Made by a program: the position numbers and the translations under genes. Under the pieces are notes generated by a model. The model was not told the origin of the DNA. It did not search any database and saw nothing but the letters and a program-made list of their open reading frames with translations. Positions 30,196 to 38,272 of a DNA stretch of 64,000 nt are shown here, piece by piece. The stretch is from Tessaracoccus antarcticus (GTDB taxonomy: Bacteria > Actinomycetota > Actinomycetes > Propionibacteriales > Propionibacteriaceae), in NCBI RefSeq assembly GCF_003688855.1, contig NZ_REFW01000001.1, forward strand, positions 372,001 through 436,000, written 5' to 3'. Numbering within the stretch: the stretch's first letter is position 1; each line of letters starts with the position of its first letter.

Positions 30196-31069
30196 GCGCA
30201 TTCTTTCCACCGCCCTGGACGCCGACGCGGCCGCCAGGGTGACGTCGCTGCGCGCCCCCATGACCCACGACGAAATGGCCGCCGCGGTGGCTCGCCGGGG
30301 CTCACTGTTCACCCTGGAGACGTGGCTCGTGCAGGCGAAGGCCTACGTGGGCAGCATCCTGGGCGTCGGCCTCCTGTCTCCGCTGCTGTACCTCATGGCG
30401 ATGGGCGTCGGACTCGGCGTGGTGGTGGACAGGGCCTCCGGCGGCGGACTGGGCGTGCCGTACCTGCACTTCGTGGCACCGGCGCTTCTGTTGTCGACGG
30501 CCATGCAGGCCGCGACCGAGGAGAACACCTTCACCATCATGGGGGGGTTCAAGTGGCGGGAAACCTACTACGCCCCGCAGGTGACACCCATCACGCCGGA
30601 ACAGATCGCGGGGGGCCACGTGCTGGGGGTGACGTTGCGCTACCTCGTGACCTGCATCATCTACTGGGTGGTGCTCGCCGTGTTCGGAGCCATTCCCCAT
30701 GTGGTGACGGGGCTCCTGCTGATCCCCATCGGCGTGCTGTGCGCGTCGTCGGTGGGTCTGCCCATCATGGCGTGGTCCTCCACCATCACCCAGGACAAGG
30801 GCCAGTTCGCGCTGCTGGGGCGGTTCGTGATCATGCCCATGATGTTGTTCGCCGGCACCTATTTCCCGCTGGAGACGCTGCCGATCTACCTGCAGCCCAT
30901 CGGCTGGGTCTCGCCCCTGTGGCACGCCGTGGTGCTGGGCAGGGCAGTGACCATCGGGACGCCGGTCCCGGCCGGCATGGTGGTGGTGCACGTGGGCTAC
31001 ATGGTGGCCCTCTGCCTGGTCGGATGGTTCCTGGCGCGTCGCCACTACCGCAGGAGGCTCGTCGGATGA
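30185..31069 (+). CDS. ABC-2 type transporter permease, subunit 1
   Basis: This 294-residue membrane protein of the NodJ/ABC-2 type has about six TM helices with a long cytoplasmic N-terminus. Notable segments are YVGSILGVGLLSPLLYLMAMGVGLG, FVAPALLLSTAMQAATEE and GTYFPLETLPIYLQPIGWVSPLWHAV near the C-terminus, the last a conserved ABC-2 motif. TTG codons at 30185 and 30188 both follow GGACGGAG; a downstream ATG at 30260 is the alternative. It overlaps the ATPase stop by 11 nt and the next permease by 4 nt. Confidence 0.87.
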   Translation: MLTERILSTALDADAAARVTSLRAPMTHDEMAAAVARRGSLFTLETWLVQAKAYVGSILGVGLLSPLLYLMAMGVGLGVVVDRASGGGLGVPYLHFVAPALLLSTAMQAATEENTFTIMGGFKWRETYYAPQVTPITPEQIAGGHVLGVTLRYLVTCIIYWVVLAVFGAIPHVVTGLLLIPIGVLCASSVGLPIMAWSSTITQDKGQFALLGRFVIMPMMLFAGTYFPLETLPIYLQPIGWVSPLWHAVVLGRAVTIGTPVPAGMVVVHVGYMVALCLVGWFLARRHYRRRLVG

Positions 31070-31911
31070 CCTCCTCAGCCACGCAGGACGCGACCCTGCC
31101 GGATGCGCAGGGCCTCGTCCGTCGCCCGTTCCGCTCCAGCCTGTACAGCGGCAACGCCCGCGCCGTGTTCGACAGGGGCATGCGCTCACAGTGGACGGGC
31201 AACCTGTGGGTGATGGTGTCCGGCTTCGTGGAGCCCGTGCTGTTCCTTCTTGCCATGGGCCTGGGGCTGGGTGCCCTCATCGGTACCATCACCGACGACG
31301 CCGGCCGCCTGGTGGAGTACCCCGTCTACATCGCCCCGGCGTTGCTGGCGACGTCGGCCATGAACGGTGCGGTGTATGACTCCACCTGGAACGTGTTCTT
31401 CAAGCTGAAGATCAGCAAGATCTACGGAGGCATGCTCAACACCACCATCGGCCCCATGGATGTGGCGCTGGGCGAGATCGCTGTCGCGCTGGTCAGGGGC
31501 GGGGTCTACGCCACCGGCTTCGTCGCCGTCATGGCGGTGCTGGGGCTGATCTCGTCGTGGTGGGCGCTGCTGATGGTGCCCGCCTGCCTGCTGATCGCGT
31601 TCGGGTTCGCCGCCATCGGCATGGCAGCCACCAGTTTCCTGCGGACGTTCCAGCAGATGGACTGGCTGTCGCTGGTGCTGATGCCCATGTTCCTGTTCTC
31701 GGCCACCTTCTACCCGCTGAGTGTCTACCCCCATGCCATCCAGTGGTTCATCATGGCGCTGCCCCTGTGGCACGGCGTCGAGTTGCTCCGCGCACTCAAC
31801 GGTGGCTGGGTGGACTGGTGGACAGCCGGGCACGCGCTGTACTTCGTGGTGCTGGCGGCCGTGGGGACGTGGGCCGCCTCAGTGCGTTTGAAGGCATTGT
31901 TCCTGCGCTGA
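31066..31911 (+). CDS. ABC-2 type transporter permease, subunit 2
   Basis: This 281-residue partner permease is related to the first: GNLWVMVSGFVEPVLFLLAMGLGLGALIG, YIAPALLATSAMNGAVYDSTW and FYPLSVYPHAIQWFIMALPLWHGVELLR correspond to the same family blocks. The two probably form a heterodimeric pore. CAGGAGG precedes ATG 31066, which overlaps the previous stop as ATGA. The operon ends at a strong hairpin. Confidence 0.88.
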   Translation: MTSSATQDATLPDAQGLVRRPFRSSLYSGNARAVFDRGMRSQWTGNLWVMVSGFVEPVLFLLAMGLGLGALIGTITDDAGRLVEYPVYIAPALLATSAMNGAVYDSTWNVFFKLKISKIYGGMLNTTIGPMDVALGEIAVALVRGGVYATGFVAVMAVLGLISSWWALLMVPACLLIAFGFAAIGMAATSFLRTFQQMDWLSLVLMPMFLFSATFYPLSVYPHAIQWFIMALPLWHGVELLRALNGGWVDWWTAGHALYFVVLAAVGTWAASVRLKALFLR

Positions 31912-31929
31912 TGTGACAGCGCAGGAACA
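31898..31929. terminator. Bidirectional terminator between ABC permease and Gly-rich gene
   Basis: TGTTCCTGCGCTG (31898-31910) pairs perfectly with CAGCGCAGGAACA (31917-31929) around a 6-nt loop. The left arm covers the last permease codons. It separates convergent transcripts. Confidence 0.75.
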
Positions 31930-31943
31930 GCCCCACCACCGGA

Positions 31944-33353
31944 TCAGTTGATCTGGTTCGCCTCCTGGACGGCCGCGCTTTCCGTGTCCTCGAATGCACC
32001 AGCTGCGCTTCCCAACTTTCCACGCAGCAGGTCGAACTCCGTGCTGGCACCCGACGACCACGTCGACGCAGCCCCCGACAGCTCATTGTGAGAGGGTTCC
32101 ACCTTCTTCACGAGACCGAAATCGCTCTTGCGCTGGGCGTCGGCTGCCAGCGTCTGCATGTCCGCGGACAATTGGCTCCATTTGGTGGCCGCGGTGCGCA
32201 TCGCCGCCGGGTCGGAGCCGCGTACGTCGCTGCCTCCACCGCCGACACCGCCCCCGCCGACTCCTCCGCCGCCAACTCCTCCGCCGGCACTGCCGCTGCC
32301 GCCACTGATCCCGCCGCCACCGGGGCCGCCTGAAACGCCGCCACTGCCTCCGGGGCCCGAACCGCCGGAGAACGAGGGGTCCCGGATTTCACCGTTCGGC
32401 ATCACGCCAACAGCGCCGGGACCCGTGGGTGAGTTGCCTGAACCGTTGTCCCAGCCGGAGCCAGTGCCTCCCGGACCCGTGCTGCCGGGGCCGCCAGTAC
32501 CGCCGGGGCCGTACGGTCCTCCAACGCCGGGTGGGGTGAGGCCTGGCTGGCCTGGAGCGCTGTTGCCGAAGTCCCAGTCGGGTGTTCTGACCGGCCCGCC
32601 CGTCCCGGGTCCTGAGTTGCCGACGGGGGGGAGGTCGTCGTATCCGGGACCGCCCCCACCGTAGGAGCCGTCAGAACCCGATCCGCCGGGGCCACCACCG
32701 ATCCCGCCCGGTGAGCCGTAACCGCCCCCGTGGCCGGATCCCGGCCCCGTCGAGCCGTACGGCATGTCGGCGATGCCGTCGCCGTTGACGTCAATACCGC
32801 CGTCGACGTACCGGTCGGCAATGCCGTCGCCGTTCACGTCGCCGGGGCCTGCACCGGCGGCACTCACGCCCGCACCCATGCCACCCACGCCCATTCCACT
32901 GGGCATCCCGCCACCGACGCCACCTGCGAGGCCACCGGTCGCGCCGCCGGCACCCATGCCACCGGCGCCCATCCCACCAGCACCCATGCCACCAGCAGGC
33001 ATGCCCCCGGCGCCGAGCCCGCCAGCCGAACCCACCGCAGCTGGCGCAGCACCGCGGGCCATGCCCGCCGCGCCCATCGCCTGGGCCTGGCCCAAGGCGG
33101 AGGGATCACCGGCAACGGCGCCTCCGGCGGGGACCCCGGCGGCGCCTCCCTTGCCACCACCCATCATCATGGGCGGCATCATGCCGGACCCGGATCCGCC
33201 GGACCCCTTCCCGCCCTTGCTGTTGGGGTTGATGGCGGCTTCGCCGAGCTCGTCGTCATTGAGCAGGTCGTCGGAGTCCGACGTCAGCCCTTGACCGCCA
33301 CTCAGCGCGGCCCGGCGTTCGATCTCCGCCCAGTGGTCGTTGGGGTTCGTCAT
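31944..33353 (-). CDS. Gly/Met-rich protein with EF-hand-like repeats and ESX/WXG-like C-terminal domain
   Basis: The 469-residue protein has a short acidic N-terminus, then ~290 residues dominated by Gly, Met, Pro and Ala with GAGGM repeats. Near residues 170-195 there are two DVNGDGIAD repeats, which look like Ca2+-binding EF-hand/dockerin loops. The last ~90 residues are non-repetitive and helical (SDPAAMRTAATKWSQLSADM ... STWSSGASTEFDLLRGKLGS), resembling WXG100/ESX helical hairpins, with a W-S-S-G turn in place of WxG. There is no signal peptide. It is coupled to the YbaB-like gene by an ATGA overlap, with AAGGAGCG as its Shine-Dalgarno. Possibly a type VII-type secreted or surface protein; function unknown. 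Confidence 0.7.
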   Translation of the reverse strand: MTNPNDHWAEIERRAALSGGQGLTSDSDDLLNDDELGEAAINPNSKGGKGSGGSGSGMMPPMMMGGGKGGAAGVPAGGAVAGDPSALGQAQAMGAAGMARGAAPAAVGSAGGLGAGGMPAGGMGAGGMGAGGMGAGGATGGLAGGVGGGMPSGMGVGGMGAGVSAAGAGPGDVNGDGIADRYVDGGIDVNGDGIADMPYGSTGPGSGHGGGYGSPGGIGGGPGGSGSDGSYGGGGPGYDDLPPVGNSGPGTGGPVRTPDWDFGNSAPGQPGLTPPGVGGPYGPGGTGGPGSTGPGGTGSGWDNGSGNSPTGPGAVGVMPNGEIRDPSFSGGSGPGGSGGVSGGPGGGGISGGSGSAGGGVGGGGVGGGGVGGGGSDVRGSDPAAMRTAATKWSQLSADMQTLAADAQRKSDFGLVKKVEPSHNELSGAASTWSSGASTEFDLLRGKLGSAAGAFEDTESAAVQEANQIN

Positions 33354-34075
33354 GATCGCTCCTTGGGGTTCAGCATTTCTTGGAATGCGGTCAGCAGGAA
33401 TTCGTGTTCTGTCTCAATGTCGTCCAGTTCGCGGCGATCATCCTCCACGGGGATGAAGCGTGCGTAGGCGTTCTCCGCGGCGCGCATCACGTGCGTGCAG
33501 ATCGCGCCGGCCTGGGCGGTGTCCAGCCACGTCGGATCGAATGTCACCCGCTGTGCTGCCCCGATGCCGTTGAGGGACACCGTGACGCCCTTGTGCCTGC
33601 CGGATATCACGGGCCGGGATGTGGGCGATCGCTGCGCGTCGCGCTCCAGCGCGTCGCCCCACCGCTGCTCCACATCGTCGAATGCCGCCTGGAACGCGGC
33701 GAAAGCATGCGGGCCGAATCGTGGCATCTGACTGAAATCCACGTTGTCGAAGGTTCGGGGTTCATGAGCCTTGACCTCGGCGACGCGGACGTTGGCCAGC
33801 GTCAGAGCCTGGGTGAAGCAGTCGTCCAGCGCACGCCGCCCCAGCTTCGTGTGCCACAGGGGCGAGACGCGAACCTTGGTGAGGCGTCCGTCCTCCACCC
33901 ACACGCGGACGATCGCCTGGCTGTCGCTGACACCGCCGTCGTCCACGGCTGCATCAATGTCTTCCGGTTCAGAATCAGAGGCCAGCGCCGGGTCGGGCGC
34001 CAACAGGTCATCGTCGTCTGCGTCCGCCAAGGTGCTCCACCCCCCAATCCTGTTCCCGAAAGTATTTCCTTGCAC
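33350..34075 (-). CDS. YbaB/EbfC-like protein, copy B
   Basis: This 241-residue protein begins with an acidic ~45-residue segment (ADADDDDLLAPDPALASDSE). Two YbaB-like halves follow: AIVRVWVEDGRLTKVRVSPLW... and KGVTVSLNGIGAAQRVTFDPTW ... HVMRAAENAYARF. YbaB-domain proteins bind DNA or, in mycobacterial ESX loci (EspL-type), help secretion substrates. It is clearly paralogous to the gene at 37453-38184 along its length. The GTG start at 34075 is chosen by alignment with that paralog and because CATACT sits 7 nt upstream. Its stop overlaps the start of the Gly-rich gene. Confidence 0.7.
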   Translation of the reverse strand: MQGNTFGNRIGGWSTLADADDDDLLAPDPALASDSEPEDIDAAVDDGGVSDSQAIVRVWVEDGRLTKVRVSPLWHTKLGRRALDDCFTQALTLANVRVAEVKAHEPRTFDNVDFSQMPRFGPHAFAAFQAAFDDVEQRWGDALERDAQRSPTSRPVISGRHKGVTVSLNGIGAAQRVTFDPTWLDTAQAGAICTHVMRAAENAYARFIPVEDDRRELDDIETEHEFLLTAFQEMLNPKERS

Positions 34076-34105
34076 ACAGCCCAGTATGGCAAGGGCGGGG
34101 GCCAT
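34073..34105 (-). promoter_or_regulatory. Conserved promoter element ahead of YbaB-like copy B
   Basis: On the minus strand CCCGCCCTTGCCATACT is followed by 7 nt and the GTG. The same element occurs before copy A (CCCGCGTCTTGCAATACT) and at 35750-35770 (CCCGCTCTTGGCATAAT), giving three copies of one promoter type. Confidence 0.55.
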
Positions 34106-34146
34106 CGTTGATTCCAGGAAGCATCCGGCCGACGCACACCACAACC

Positions 34147-34773
34147 TCAGAGGAGATCGTAGATTGCCTCGGTGAACGTTGCGACGTCCTCGATCGGCAG
34201 CGGCGCCGGAGTCACGACGGACAAAACACCCAGCTGTCCGATCATCACGCAAGTGACCTGCTCCGGAGAACTCTCAGGACGACCACACACCGGCCTGCCG
34301 TGGTACTCCGGGCCCACAAGCCCCTCCACGATCGTCTTGTAGATGAACGGGCTCGAGTACACCGACGCCTGCATCGTCGCCACAGCTGCGGGATCAACAT
34401 AGGAACCGATGCTCAACGACGAGGACGGACTCGAGGACTCGAGCGTGTAGGTCAGCACGGTCTCCGGGAACACCGGATCGGCAAGATCTTTCAGATTCTC
34501 GAAACTCTTCGGAGGAAACTCACCCCAGTCGAAGTCCTCCGGAACGAAAACGTCGTCAGTCGGTTCGCCCGCGGACGGGCTGGGCGGGTCGACCGGCGAA
34601 CTGATGGGGGTCTCCGGCGGCGAAGGCGACGGGAGGACACCGTTCCCCGTCATCGTGCACGACGCCAGAGTGAAGGCCGCCAGCATGGCACCCAGGGCCC
34701 GCGAAGTGTCCCGGAGACGCCGGGATGACGAGGTGAGGTCCTGAAAGGACTGACGATTCGACGGGCGCCTCAC
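34147..34773 (-). CDS. Predicted lipoprotein, module copy B
   Basis: This 208-residue protein has a basic N-terminus and a lipobox LASC near residue 38 (RALGAMLAAFTLASC). A Pro/Ser linker follows, then an acidic motif WGEFPPKSFENLKDLADPVFPETVLTYTLES. Near the C-terminus GRPVCGRPESSPEQVTCVMIG contains two Cys, likely a disulfide. It is paralogous to the lipoprotein at 35941-36528. The GTG start overlaps the stop of the WXG-like gene as GTGA. Expected to be anchored on the outer face of the membrane. Function unknown. Confidence 0.72.
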   Translation of the reverse strand: MRRPSNRQSFQDLTSSSRRLRDTSRALGAMLAAFTLASCTMTGNGVLPSPSPPETPISSPVDPPSPSAGEPTDDVFVPEDFDWGEFPPKSFENLKDLADPVFPETVLTYTLESSSPSSSLSIGSYVDPAAVATMQASVYSSPFIYKTIVEGLVGPEYHGRPVCGRPESSPEQVTCVMIGQLGVLSVVTPAPLPIEDVATFTEAIYDLL

Positions 34774-35663
34774 AAGTTTGCGCCCGCCATGCACATCCTG
34801 AGGAAGGCATCCAATGTGGTTTGTGCGTCTTCGCCATCGCTCAGCACACCATTGCCCGTGGCCGCAGCCACAACCCCCGTCGCGGAGGTTCCAGTGGGCC
34901 ACCCGCCTTCCACCAGGAGGTTGGGCATCACCATCGTGTGCTGCTGCTCCTTCGAGAGGACGCCAGCCGATCCAGACGCCACGTCGCCTGAAATTGCTCG
35001 TTTCACAAGATCGTCGAACGCCTCGAGGACGGGGATGGCGTTGGCTGTGCGCACGTAATAGACGCCGTCCGATGATCCGTACCCCTGATTGCCAGTGATG
35101 CGACCCGTCGCCTGGATGGCCCCGTTGCCGACGGCGCAGAAAATCGCCCTGTTCAGGGTGGCACCGGCCGTGCAGCTCTGCGCCGTGCTGGACAGGATGC
35201 CCCTCAGCTCCTCCAGAGCTTCCGCCTGCACACCGACGGCCAGTGCATAGCGTTCCTGATCCTCACCCACCCACCCCGGCACGCTGGCAAGGCTGGAACA
35301 CGTGGCCTTCCTGCCCGCGACGGTCGCTGCCGAGGCACTCCACTTGAGTGAGTCCGCCTCCAGCGCATCGGGCACACCAGCATTCTCGGAAAGCTTGCCG
35401 TCGGCCTTGGAGCAGATGGAGCTCATCGCAGCCTTGGCCTGGTCCATCAGCGCGTTCGCCTTGTTCTGAAAGTCATCGGCAGCGGCTTGGTAGCCAAATC
35501 CATGCTTGAAAAATCTTGAGAGGTCGGTGAAAAAGCTGTCTGCCTCGGCCTGGTCAGCGTCGATGGCAGCCTTCACCGCACCTTCCAGTTCCGTCACCTT
35601 GCCACGCATCCTGGCGTGGTCGTAGGTGAGCAGGACGCTCGGGTCCGTGGTGGGTTCGCTCAT
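34770..35663 (-). CDS. Large WXG/ESX-like helical protein, module copy B
   Basis: The 297-residue protein has no signal peptide. The first ~110 residues are predicted helical (ARMRGKVTELEGAVKAAIDADQ; FKHGFGYQAAADDFQNKANALM), like a WXG/LXG N-terminal hairpin. A second segment has VPGWVGEDQERYALAVGVQAEALEELRG. A conserved STAQSCTAGATLNRAIFCAVG block with two Cys follows, then a C-terminal domain ending MCMAGANL. It is paralogous to the product at 36531-37397, including STAQSCTAG, NRAIFCA and GWPTGTSA. The architecture suggests export by a type VII-like or other signal-less route; no EccC/FtsK ATPase lies in the window. Function unknown. Confidence 0.7.
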   Translation of the reverse strand: MSEPTTDPSVLLTYDHARMRGKVTELEGAVKAAIDADQAEADSFFTDLSRFFKHGFGYQAAADDFQNKANALMDQAKAAMSSICSKADGKLSENAGVPDALEADSLKWSASAATVAGRKATCSSLASVPGWVGEDQERYALAVGVQAEALEELRGILSSTAQSCTAGATLNRAIFCAVGNGAIQATGRITGNQGYGSSDGVYYVRTANAIPVLEAFDDLVKRAISGDVASGSAGVLSKEQQHTMVMPNLLVEGGWPTGTSATGVVAAATGNGVLSDGEDAQTTLDAFLRMCMAGANL

Positions 35664-35940
35664 CCGTGAATCCTCTCGGTGATCTGGACGTTCCTGACCA
35701 CATCGATGACGTGCGCATCAGCTCGGCTGGTCATGTTCGTCCGCTGGGGTTGATTATGCCAAGAGCGGGGGCCACCGTCGACGCCAGGAACACTCCGGTC
35801 AGGACAGCGCAGCCTCAGCGAGGTTCACCATGGCTTCGCGGGGGGATGGCCTTGCACCGCCAGTCTCGTGCACCCGGGATTGTTGCGAGCCAAGGAGCCC
35901 AGTACAGGGAGACTCAGTCTTTCGGCTGGATGGATGGTGA
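35664..35940 (-). pseudogene. Deletion scar: orphan YbaB-type promoter and leader between module copies
   Basis: This 277-bp gap contains no intact gene. It holds a third copy of the YbaB-type promoter element (about 35745-35770, minus). The DNA around 35769-35831 also resembles the sequence upstream of YbaB copy B (34098-34140). In place of a YbaB gene there is only a 24-codon frame ending IHG whose stop overlaps the start of the WXG-like gene. The simplest reading is that a YbaB copy was deleted here. Confidence 0.5.
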
Positions 35941-36528
35941 TCAGAGAACGGCGTAGATCGCTTCGGCGAAGGCTGCCACATCCTGGAGCGATGACTCCGC
36001 CGCGGTCCCCACGGTCAGCACGTGCTCAGCGCCCACCATCACGCACTCGATCTGGTCTGGCGTTGCCGTGGGATGCCCACAGACTGCCTGGCCCTGGTAT
36101 GCGGGGTCGGCCAACAATTCCACTGCCCCCCGATAGCTCTCACGACCGAGGGTTATCGAGGCAAGCATCGAGACACCCGCAGCACGGTCAGCGTAGAAAA
36201 CATCCCGTGACGCGGCATCCCCGCTCTCGGAGTCGAGCTCGAACGTCAACACCGTCTGCGGGAACTGGGGATCCGAAAGATCCTTGGGCGCGTCAAGATT
36301 TTTCGGTGGGAACGGCCCCCAGTCCATCTCCTCCACGTCGGAGGGCGTCGCACTGCCAGCGGGTGGACTGGCGGGGGTGGAGGTGATGGCAGGCGACGTC
36401 ACCTCCTGCGACGGTGCCGGTGGATCGGGCGTCGTGCACCCCACCAGGAGGATGAGGACGCCGGCGACGGCGGCCATCGCCCTGGTGGTTCCCCAGCGGT
36501 GCTGACAGGACCCTCCACCCGGGTTCAT
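35941..36528 (-). CDS. Predicted lipoprotein, module copy A
   Basis: This 195-residue lipoprotein has the lipobox LVGC near residue 31 after MAAVAGVLILLVGC, then a Ser/Pro/Thr linker. Its conserved domain (MDWGPFPPKNLDAPKDLSDPQFPQTVLTFELDS, GQAVCGHPTATPDQIECVMVG, FAEAIYAVL) matches copy B block by block. The start at 36528 lies 2 nt after the WXG-like stop; ATG 36477 is an alternative but would shorten the n-region. It is probably tethered outside the membrane. Both Cys of the C-terminal pair are kept in the two copies, implying a disulfide. Confidence 0.72.
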   Translation of the reverse strand: MNPGGGSCQHRWGTTRAMAAVAGVLILLVGCTTPDPPAPSQEVTSPAITSTPASPPAGSATPSDVEEMDWGPFPPKNLDAPKDLSDPQFPQTVLTFELDSESGDAASRDVFYADRAAGVSMLASITLGRESYRGAVELLADPAYQGQAVCGHPTATPDQIECVMVGAEHVLTVGTAAESSLQDVAAFAEAIYAVL

Positions 36529-36530
36529 GC

Positions 36531-37397
36531 TCACAGGTTGGCGCCTGCCAGGCACGCGTTGATGCGTGCCTCCACGTCCAGGTTGGCGTCGTCTCCTCCG
36601 CTGGTGACGCCCCCCTCCGTGTCGGCCGGAGAGGTCCCCGCCGCTGACGTGCCGGTGGGCCACGAGCCCTTGACGAGAAGGTTGGGCATGGTCTCGGTCT
36701 TGCGCACCTCGTGGGCCAGCGCGGTGGCAGATCCGTCGGCCACTTCCCCGTTCATGGCACGGCGGACCTGTTGCAGGAGAGCTTCCAGCACGGGGACGGC
36801 GCTGGCCGTGCGCAGATAGTACGAGTCGCCCGATGCCGCTGCATTCCACTGCACCGCTCCATGGGCCGCGATCGCAGCCTCCCCGATGGCGCAGAAGATG
36901 GCCCTGTTGAGCAGGGCTCCCGCCGTGCAGCTCTGCGCCGTGCTCACCATCACACCCTTGAGTTCCTTCAGGGCTGACTCCTGCACCAGAACGGCTGCGT
37001 CGTAATTCACCTTTGAATCCCCGGTCCACCCCGGTACGTCGCGCTGCTTGGCGCAGTCGAGTTCCTTCTGCGCAACCTTGCGCGCATCCGCCCTCCACTT
37101 CCTGGCGTCCTCCTCGAGTTGCTTGGGCACCAGTGCGTTGCTCTGCAACGGGCCGTCGCACTCAGCTTCGATGGCCTCCATCGCTGCCTTGGCGCGAGCC
37201 ACCAGGGCGTTGCCCCTGTTGTGGAAGCTCTGCACCGCCTCGCCGTAGCCCAGGCCGTGCTTGAAGAGCAGCTTCACATCCGTGAGGAACTGCTCGCCCT
37301 CCGCGACATCCTGGGCGATCGCGTTGTCGAGGGAACCCCGCAGGGCCGTGACCTTCGCCCGCATCGTCGAGTACTCGTAGCCTTCAGCGCTGGTCAT
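36531..37397 (-). CDS. Large WXG/ESX-like helical protein, module copy A
   Basis: This 288-residue protein is paralogous to the product at 34770-35663. The N-terminal helical part (MRAKVTALRGSLDNAIAQDV, FKHGLGYGEAVQSFHNRGN), the VPGWTGDSKVNYDAAVLVQE segment, STAQSCTAGALLNRAIFCAIG and the ending CLAGANL are all shared. No signal peptide or TM is present. It starts 55 nt after the YbaB copy A stop, with GGGAGGCAGG as Shine-Dalgarno. The high Cys conservation (four or more positions) suggests disulfides and thus an extracytoplasmic location. No cognate secretion ATPase is seen. Confidence 0.7.
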   Translation of the reverse strand: MTSAEGYEYSTMRAKVTALRGSLDNAIAQDVAEGEQFLTDVKLLFKHGLGYGEAVQSFHNRGNALVARAKAAMEAIEAECDGPLQSNALVPKQLEEDARKWRADARKVAQKELDCAKQRDVPGWTGDSKVNYDAAVLVQESALKELKGVMVSTAQSCTAGALLNRAIFCAIGEAAIAAHGAVQWNAAASGDSYYLRTASAVPVLEALLQQVRRAMNGEVADGSATALAHEVRKTETMPNLLVKGSWPTGTSAAGTSPADTEGGVTSGGDDANLDVEARINACLAGANL

Positions 37398-37452
37398 GCC
37401 CTGCCTCCCATGAAATCCGTTGTGACCCTGTGAATCCCCGTGCACGACAACG

Positions 37453-38184
37453 TCACGACACGCCCCGCCCCGGGTTGAGCATGGCCTCGAACGCCGTGAC
37501 CAACAACTGGTGCTCGGTCTCGAGCCCGATGAGTTCCGCCTGGTCGTCGCCCACCGGCACCAGGCCTGCCCGCGCCTGACGCCACGCCCGCATGACGTGC
37601 GAGCGGATGACGGGCGCCTCAACTCCTGCCAGCCATTGCTGATCGAGCGATACCCGCGAAAGTCGTCCGGTCGCGCTGAGTTCCACGACGACGCCCTTGG
37701 AGCGCCCCGTCCGGGCACCCGACTCGGCAGCCGGACGTTGGGCGCGACGCTCCAACGCCTCATCCCAGCGCGCGTGCATGCCGTCGAACAGCACCTGAAA
37801 GGCGGCCACGGAACGGGCACTGACAGGCGGGAGCTGGGCGAAGTCCACGCCATCGAACCTGGGCGTCGGTCGCGGCTTCACCTCCGCCACCCGCATGTTC
37901 GCCATCATGATGGCAGCCGCGAAACACTCGTCCAGGCTGCGGCCCGCCAGCTTGCTGCGCCAGGAGGAGGAGATGCGAACGCGCGTCAGGTCGTCGCCCT
38001 CGAACCACAGCCGGACAATGCGATCAGGATCCCCGAATCCATCGTCGACGAGATCCTCGTCGAACTCGTCCTCCACCTCCAGATCGGAGTCAAGAACGGA
38101 GTCCGGTGCAAGCACTTCGTCGTCGCCGTCATCGTCTGCTGACCGCAAGCCCCACACCTCCTCAGACCCGGAATAAGAAACCAC
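37453..38184 (-). CDS. YbaB/EbfC-like protein, copy A
   Basis: This 243-residue protein has an acidic N-terminal segment (SADDDGDDEVLAPDSVLDSD ... DEFDEDLVDDG) followed by two YbaB-like halves (RIVRLWFEGDDLTRVRISSSW; KGVVVELSATGRLSRVSLDQQW ... HVMRAWRQARA). It aligns end to end with copy B. The GTG start at 38184 has AATACT 6 nt upstream. It heads the duplicated cluster. It may act as a chaperone/partner for the WXG-like protein, as YbaB-type proteins do in ESX loci, or bind DNA; neither is demonstrated. Confidence 0.7.
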   Translation of the reverse strand: MVSYSGSEEVWGLRSADDDGDDEVLAPDSVLDSDLEVEDEFDEDLVDDGFGDPDRIVRLWFEGDDLTRVRISSSWRSKLAGRSLDECFAAAIMMANMRVAEVKPRPTPRFDGVDFAQLPPVSARSVAAFQVLFDGMHARWDEALERRAQRPAAESGARTGRSKGVVVELSATGRLSRVSLDQQWLAGVEAPVIRSHVMRAWRQARAGLVPVGDDQAELIGLETEHQLLVTAFEAMLNPGRGVS

Positions 38185-38210
38185 GCCCCAAGTATTGCAA
38201 GACGCGGGCT
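38182..38210 (-). promoter_or_regulatory. Conserved promoter element ahead of YbaB-like copy A
   Basis: On the minus strand CCCGCGTCTTGCAATACT is followed by 6 nt and GTG, matching the elements of copy B and of the deletion scar. Confidence 0.5.
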
Positions 38211-38240
38211 CAAACCCGACTTCTGCCCCGTGGGCACACC

Positions 38241-38266
38241 GGCCGCCGCGACGTCGCGCGGCGGCC
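38241..38266 (-). terminator. Hairpin after YhgE/Pip gene
   Basis: GGCCGCCGCG (38241-38250) and CGCGGCGGCC (38257-38266) form a 10-bp GC stem just downstream of the YhgE/Pip stop. No T run is present. Confidence 0.5.
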
Positions 38267-38272
38267 TGCGGC

